DNA from: Candidatus Bathyarchaeota archaeon
GTDB lineage: Archaea > Thermoproteota > Bathyarchaeia > 40CM-2-53-6 > FEN-987
Reading direction: 5' to 3'
DNA: 8,349 nucleotides
Assembly (NCBI GenBank): GCA_003152955.1
Contig: PMBQ01000385.1
Span: forward strand, 257 to 8,605
The notes under the pieces: generated by a model
The model's input: only the letters and a program-made list of their open reading frames with translations
Databases searched by the model: none
Told to the model about the DNA's origin: nothing
Position numbers and translations under genes: made by a program
Shown: one piece after another, positions 6,303-8,349 of the stretch
Position numbering within the stretch: the first letter of the stretch is position 1
Layout of the letters: each line of letters starts with the position of its first letter

Positions 6303-6308
6303 GGTGAT
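6303..6308 (+). promoter_or_regulatory. Shine-Dalgarno deciding the dioxygenase start
   Basis: GGTGAT matches the downstream half of the archaeal Shine-Dalgarno consensus (GGAGGTGATC). It is ten bases before the ATG at 6319. The in-frame TTG at 6301 and GTG at 6304 overlap the site itself and so are poor start candidates. Confidence 0.5.
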
Positions 6309-6318
6309 AAGAACAAAG

Positions 6319-7389
6319 ATGACGACGATTCAACCTAGCCTTGAGGGCCTGGTGCAAGGGCTTCATCACATCACTCTCGTAACTTCCAACCAAGAGGTCA
6401 ACCGCAGGTTCTACACTGAGATTCTCGGCCTCAGACGAGTAAAGCTGACGGTGAATCAGGACGATATCTTTCATCGGCATTTGTTCTATGCGAACGAGAA
6501 AGGCACGACTGGAAGTGCGATAACATTCTTTGAATGGCCCGATCTGCCAAAAGGATCCCCGGGCCTAACTTCTCCTCATCACCTGGCCTACACCGTTCCA
6601 AGCTTGGAGGCGTTGCCGAAGTGGCGGTCTTGGCTGCTCTCGAACGCTGTCTCAGTGGTTGGCCCACTAGTTCGAGACCAACGGATCTCACTATATCTAA
6701 GGGATCCGGATGGAGTACTTGTTGAAATCACAAAGCCAAACACTGAAGACGTAACTCCAGATTACCTCCATGAGCTAAACCGCGAGCTTCCCGCCATCAG
6801 AGAAATAACCGAAGACATGAGGCTTACAACGTTCAACCACGCAACGCCCGTCACAGGAAACCCAGACGTTACGGTTCGGTTTTTCAACAAGCTGCTTGGC
6901 CTGAAGAGTCTCTTCGGACTAACAAACCCAGATCAAGACGACACGGCCATACTGGCAATCGGGAACGATGATCAACCTGACTTTCTCCGCTATATCGCAT
7001 CCCCAACCGCGTCGGTTGGCGATGTCGGCACCGGCAGCATACACCACATCGCCATGGCTGTGGAGGACGACGAGGATCAGCTGAAAATCATGCGGCAGCT
7101 CAACGCTTCCGGCGTGGGTAACTCGGGCATAATCGACCGATTCTGGTTCAAGTCACTATACTTCCGCGACCCAGACGGAAACCTTCTAGAAATCGCAACA
7201 AAAGGCCCAGGCTACACCGCTGATGAACCGCTGGAACAGCTAGGCTCCCACCTAGTGCTCGCGCCATGGTTGGAGCCGAGGAGGGTCGAGATTGAAGGCG
7301 CGCTCAACGAACTGGATAAGAAAAACGCGCGCAGCTGGCCTCCAACATATCCGCAAGCTCCATCTCCACCAGAAAGCCTCCCTAACTGA
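6319..7389 (+). CDS. Ring-cleaving dioxygenase, two-module VOC (PcpA/LinE/MhqO-like)
   Basis: Predicted Fe(II)-dependent enzyme that opens hydroquinone- or catechol-type rings with O2. The 356-residue protein has two glyoxalase/VOC modules (about 14-139 and 172-293) and a Pro-rich tail (340-356, ending in a run of Pro and Ser). Module 1 begins GLHHITLVTS with His16-His17. Module 2 has IHHIAMAV (His242-His243) and the closing YFRDPDGNLLEIAT with Glu291. From memory of PcpA, whose iron ligands are an N-terminal His, a second His and a C-terminal Glu, the equivalents here are His17, His243 and Glu291. The spacing of Arg274 and Tyr281 before Glu291 also matches PcpA active-site residues. The family includes bacterial MhqO/MhqA quinone-stress enzymes. 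ATG at 6319 is chosen because GGTGAT lies upstream; TTG 6301 would add six residues. It is second in the operon with the FMN reductase, which would supply its hydroquinone substrate (inference). Confidence 0.92.
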   Translation: MTTIQPSLEGLVQGLHHITLVTSNQEVNRRFYTEILGLRRVKLTVNQDDIFHRHLFYANEKGTTGSAITFFEWPDLPKGSPGLTSPHHLAYTVPSLEALPKWRSWLLSNAVSVVGPLVRDQRISLYLRDPDGVLVEITKPNTEDVTPDYLHELNRELPAIREITEDMRLTTFNHATPVTGNPDVTVRFFNKLLGLKSLFGLTNPDQDDTAILAIGNDDQPDFLRYIASPTASVGDVGTGSIHHIAMAVEDDEDQLKIMRQLNASGVGNSGIIDRFWFKSLYFRDPDGNLLEIATKGPGYTADEPLEQLGSHLVLAPWLEPRRVEIEGALNELDKKNARSWPPTYPQAPSPPESLPN

Positions 7390-7495
7390 GGTCAGCGCCG
7401 CTCGAATAGTCTCGACCTGCACTGTTCGGCGAGCGTTCATGGGAAAATGAATTATGAAACACTTGAATTACGAATTATGTGAGCGCACACACAAT

Positions 7496-7512
7496 AAGCC
7501 AGGCCCCGGCTT
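7496..7512. terminator. GC-rich hairpin between convergent genes
   Basis: AAGCC (7496-7500) pairs with GGCTT (7508-7512) around a 7-base GC-rich loop, in the 198-base gap between the dioxygenase gene and the convergent zinc-ribbon gene. The stem is short and no T-run follows, so it is a weak candidate terminator. Otherwise the gap shows only a direct repeat of GAATTATG (about 7448 and 7472) and no ORF. Confidence 0.25.
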
Positions 7513-7587
7513 TGCTGAATTGATGTGGTTTGTGACCTAGTGGACCGCGTTCGCTCATGATTAGAGCTTCGATGACTTAACGTTTCA

Positions 7588-8349
7588 CTATTGCTTTTTC
7601 CCGCATTCGCCGCAAAATGTATCGCCTTGAGGGAGTCTCGCTCCGCAATTCGAACAGAATGATCCGGAAGGATTCGGTGTCGCTTCTGTCTTCTTCGTTG
7701 ATGTTGGTCTTGCAGTTCGCCGTCTTGAGGCAACGAAAATAATTGCTACAGCCACGGCCACGATGAGTATTATCACAACTATGGGCTCGGTGTAGTTCGT
7801 CGTCGACTGTTCACTCGGCGTGTTCGTTGACATACTGCTGCTCGAAGTTGTGCCCGTTGCAGCGGATGTGGTTGCAGTGGTCGAAGCTGATGCAATTGTT
7901 GAGCTTATCGCAGTCGAAGATGCTGCTGAAGAGGATGCTGCCGTCGTGGAGGTTGAAGCGGTTTGGCCGGTCACGGAAATTGTGACACTCCATGTATTAC
8001 TGGATCCGCTAACTTGGCTGCCCGACTGCAAATTCCTCGTATCCCAAATGAAGGAGAGAATAGTGAGACTGTACTGTTGAGCTGAGTTGAATGTGAGAAT
8101 GAACGAGGCAGATTCTGTCCCGGAAGGCGTGGCCGGGACAGCCGCGCAGACTGCAGAGTCAGCGTAACTCGTTCCAGCCAGCGATTGACATGGAGTAGGA
8201 GAGGCAGCTGCCGAACCCTTGACAATTGTTGAAGTACCTGTAGTGTAAATCTCAAAGATGAGATACCCCTGAGGATTATAGTAGTAATTGTAGAAGACCG
8301 TAAATGTGACAGCAACATGAGCTACTCCGTTCTGCAGGACCGCCTGCGA
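7588..8349 (-). CDS. Membrane-anchored protein with extracellular domain, Ser/Thr stalk and cytoplasmic zinc ribbon (5' end outside window)
   Basis: The frame is open from its TAG to the last base of the window, at least 253 codons. The TTG at 8029-8031 is probably an internal leucine, because translatable, protein-like sequence continues upstream of it. In fragment numbering, 1-125 is an aromatic, beta-rich region (VAVTFTVFYNYYY near 12-24) with two cysteines (54, 68), probably a folded extracellular domain. A stalk almost entirely of Ser, Thr and Ala covers about 128-186, likely O-glycosylated. One transmembrane helix (about 189-207) is followed by Arg-Arg-Arg (209-211), a stop-transfer signal placing the C-terminus inside. 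The last 25 residues are a zinc ribbon: FCSNCGARLP and FCGECGKKQ, with Cys232, 235, 246 and 249. A signal peptide is expected off the edge. The family is not identified and the function is unknown; a receptor- or surface-layer-associated protein is only a guess. Confidence 0.8.
   Translation of the reverse strand, partial: SQAVLQNGVAHVAVTFTVFYNYYYNPQGYLIFEIYTTGTSTIVKGSAAASPTPCQSLAGTSYADSAVCAAVPATPSGTESASFILTFNSAQQYSLTILSFIWDTRNLQSGSQVSGSSNTWSVTISVTGQTASTSTTAASSSAASSTAISSTIASASTTATTSAATGTTSSSSMSTNTPSEQSTTNYTEPIVVIILIVAVAVAIIFVASRRRTARPTSTKKTEATPNPSGSFCSNCGARLPQGDTFCGECGKKQ

Noticed and set aside
7890..7945. Repetitive GCTGCTGAAGA-like bases resembling a repeat array
   Set aside because: The repetition is irregular and stays in the coding frame of the Ser/Thr/Ala stalk, so it is codon-level low complexity rather than a CRISPR or satellite.
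7820..8080. Forward frame rich in Val, Ala, Glu and Asp (86 codons)
   Set aside because: It is the complement of the Ser/Thr/Ala-rich stalk of the zinc-ribbon gene; its low-complexity composition is explained by that strand.
7971..8318. Minus-strand frame of 115 codons overlapping the zinc-ribbon gene
   Set aside because: Composition is Leu/Arg/Ser-rich with no domain, while the other frame on the same strand continues a coherent protein through the whole interval.

Overview
The window looks like archaeal chromosome of moderate GC. It carries an archaeal-type TruD tRNA pseudouridine synthase. Several genes are preceded by AT-rich TATA-like boxes about 25-40 bases from the start, and two Shine-Dalgarno sequences match the archaeal 16S tail. 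Two genes appear to start with TTG. The short surface or membrane proteins fit a single-membrane archaeon, possibly a soil or sediment Nitrososphaeria/Thermoplasmata-like lineage. That placement is inference; no rRNA or other phylogenetic marker is present. No tRNA, CRISPR array, insertion sequence or phage gene was found.

Layout. Positions 1-2500 are loosely packed: an unrecognised soluble 175-residue protein (+), a two-helix membrane protein of 128 residues (+), a stand-alone rhodanese-domain protein (+) and a doubtful 50-60 residue ORF (+). Long intergenic stretches between them contain stem-loops. From about 2420 to 3736 lies a membrane-anchored HtrA/DegP-like serine protease with a PDZ domain and a readable promoter and ribosome-binding site. 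It converges on truD (-), and the short gap between them holds three inverted repeats.

Positions 5130-7389 hold the most coherent functional unit. An HxlR-family regulator (-) with a single cysteine is divergent from a two-gene operon (+). The operon encodes an NAD(P)H-dependent FMN reductase and a two-module VOC ring-cleaving dioxygenase of the PcpA/LinE/MhqO type. The shared control region holds a 12-bp perfect palindrome plus extra half-sites. By analogy with the bacterial YodB/MhqR quinone-stress regulons, the reductase would turn quinones into hydroquinones, the dioxygenase would open the hydroquinone ring, and the regulator would sense the electrophile. This is inferred from gene content, residues and layout.

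Positions 7588-8349 (-) hold the 3' part of a gene running off the right edge: an extracytoplasmic domain, a Ser/Thr/Ala-rich stalk, one membrane helix and a C-terminal cytoplasmic four-cysteine zinc ribbon. The reading frame is open to the last base, so the true start is outside the window.

No clearly new multi-gene system is evident. The best leads are the archaeal quinone-detoxification module with its putative operator, the membrane-anchored zinc-ribbon protein, and the competing hairpins after the rhodanese gene.
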